From the NCBI GenBank assembly GCA_037976565.1, contig CP137683.1:1894637-1958636 (forward strand): a stretch of 64,000 nt of DNA, given 5' to 3'. This DNA is from Mesocentrotus franciscanus (Eukaryota > Echinodermata > Echinoidea > Camarodonta > Strongylocentrotidae). Each line of letters begins with the position of its first letter. The stretch's first letter is position 1. This document shows, piece after piece, positions 62,460 to 64,000 of the stretch. Under the pieces are notes generated by a model, which did not search any database, was not told the origin of the DNA, and was given only the letters and a program-made list of their open reading frames with translations. A program made the translations under genes and the position numbers.

Positions 62460-63157
62460 TACTAAGGATCAATGGCGTACTAATGGGGGGCAGTGCTTAG
62501 GAGCAGTTGCCCCCTAAATAAAATTCAAACGTGGTTTATTTCTAATTCGATACCAGTGATATTCAAATGATGCTGAAATGACATGATTTTCTAGGATTTT
62601 TTCTCACTTTTTTGTAATTTATTCGTTTTTGTAGGAAATGACAAATTCCCAAATTTACAGTCAGGCAAAAAACATGCTTATTTAGAAGCCTACATATCAG
62701 GGCCCGCCGCGGAACAGCGGGGCTCGGGGAGCTCGAGCCCCCACATTTTTGAAAAAGTATGTTACTAAGAGAAATAGAAAGAAAGAAAGAATAGTGACCC
62801 GCCAGTGTCACAAGTAAGGTACAAAAATATACTCATCTGACCGTAACTAACACCCCTGAGCTTCCGGGGGGCTTTGCCCCGTAGACCCCTTCAGGGGCCC
62901 TAAGGCGGCCCCTGAATGCTTATCTGACCGTTATTAAATGCCTAAAGCCCCTGAGCTTCATGGGGCTCAGCCCCCTTGACCACACGCCATTTAGTGACCT
63001 GCCAGTGTCACACACAAAAAAAATAAATCACTCAATCAAAATATGCTCATCTGACCGTAATTGAATGCTTAAAACCCCTGAGCTTCCGGGGGCTTCGCCC
63101 AGGGGTGGATCCAGCCGGCGGCAGAGAGGGGGCCAATTCGTAACTTTTTTTTTTGTG
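62460..63157. repeat. Composite repeat with GGGGCTTCGCCCC hairpins
   Basis: CATCTGACCGTAA then CCCCTGAGCTTCCGGGGG recurs at about 62834, 62922 and 63049, and TGACCCGCCAGTGTCAC at 62796 and 62995. Together with GGGGCTCGGGGAGCTCGAGC this looks like mobile-element sequence leading into the terminal array. Family not assigned. Confidence 0.6.
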
Positions 63158-64000
63158 CTATTTTGAACCCCGGTAAATGATGTTTTCCTGGCATCTACTA
63201 ACACAATGGAGACCATAAAAAGCAGTGCATGATAACGTCTTTTTTAAATGAAGTAACAGTTTTAACAGTTTGATGCGGAGCATCGTCCACGAGCCGCGTA
63301 GCGGCGAGGCGATTTTTTGGGGGGCTATTTTGAACCCCGTCAGTGATGTTTTCCTGGAAACTACTAACACAATGGTGACCATAAAAAGCCGTGCATGATA
63401 ACGTCTTTTTAATTAAATCAAGTAACAGTTTAAACAGTTTGACCCAATGACGATGCGAAGCATTGTCCACGAGCCGCCTAGCGTCGAGGCGATTTTTGGG
63501 TGGGCTATTTTGAACCCCCGTCAGTGATGTTTTCCTGGCATCTACTAACACAATGGTGACCATAAAAAGCAGTGCATGATAACGTCTTTTAATTAAATCA
63601 AGTAAAGTTTAAACAGTTTGACCCAATGACGATGCGGAGCATCGTCCACGAGCCGCGTAGCGGCGAGGCGATTTTTTTTTTTTTGGGGCTATTTTGAACC
63701 CCCGTCAGTGATGTTTTCCTGGCATCTACTAACACAATGGTGACCATAAAAAGCAGTGCATGATAACGTCTTTTAATTAAATCAAGTAAAGTTTAAACAG
63801 TTTGACCCAATGACGATGCGAAGCATTGTCCACGAGCCGCCTAGCGTCGAGGCGATTTTTGGGTGGGCTATTTTGAACCCCCGTCAGTGATGTTTTCCTG
63901 GCATCTACTAACACAATGGTGACCGTAAAAAGCAGTGCATTATAACGTCTTTTAATTAAATCAAGTAAAGTTTAAACAGTTTGACCCAATGACGATGCGG
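63158..64000. repeat. Tandem array of about 180-bp units, dimeric period, continues past window
   Basis: CTATTTTGAACCCC recurs at 63158, 63325, 63505, 63689 and 63868. Units alternate between GATGCGGAGCATCGTC (63272, 63631, 63994) and GATGCGAAGCATTGTC (63452, 63815), so the higher period is about 360 bp. Confidence 0.92.

Noticed and set aside
63028..63563. - strand ORFs of 62-121 codons with VLVDARKTSLTG repeats
   Set aside because: They translate the tandem array at the window end; periodic and without start context.

Overview
This is eukaryotic DNA: long AT-rich introns, GT-AG exons, and heavy loads of microsatellites, minisatellites, tRNA-derived SINEs and small inverted-repeat transposons. 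The gene families, the abundant TACATGTA palindromes and the repeat types suggest a marine invertebrate deuterostome. A sea urchin is my best guess, by inference only; no rRNA or mitochondrial marker is present.

Left part (about 7.5-28.4 kb, + strand): the 3' two thirds of a GOLGA4 (golgin-245)-like gene. Fifteen exons join in frame into 1905 codons of coiled coil, including one 3.87 kb exon, and end in a C-terminal GRIP domain. The N terminus is not found and probably lies left of the window. After the GRIP domain the 3' end is ambiguous. A six-codon terminal exon at 31109, a 30-codon terminal exon at 34777, and a phase-compatible pair (32174 plus 35862) that would add 138 residues all fit. 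Two more in-frame microexons lie at 40225 and 40509.

Middle (36.2-43.5 kb): no confident gene. It holds transposon-like elements and a 29-bp minisatellite.

Right part (43.5-57.3 kb, + strand): a single-domain angiotensin-converting-enzyme-like (peptidase M2) gene in 14 exons, with a signal peptide, HExxH zinc site, conserved cysteines and a hydrophobic C-terminal tail resembling a GPI signal. One base is missing just after the zinc motif. Residues equivalent to human testis ACE K511, Y520 and R522 are replaced. A second copy of its promoter and exon 1 lies 18.5 kb downstream at 61989. Between the copies, on the - strand, are the last two exons (60336-60454, 59642-59841) of an unrecognised gene. 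The window ends in a tandem array with a dimeric higher-order period.

A recurrent theme is partial, mostly decayed tandem copies of exon ends next to the real exons. I find them beside five GOLGA4 exons, both ends of ACE exon 8, and the - strand exon. The two main genes have unrelated jobs (trans-Golgi tethering; cell-surface or secreted peptidase), and nothing suggests co-regulation.
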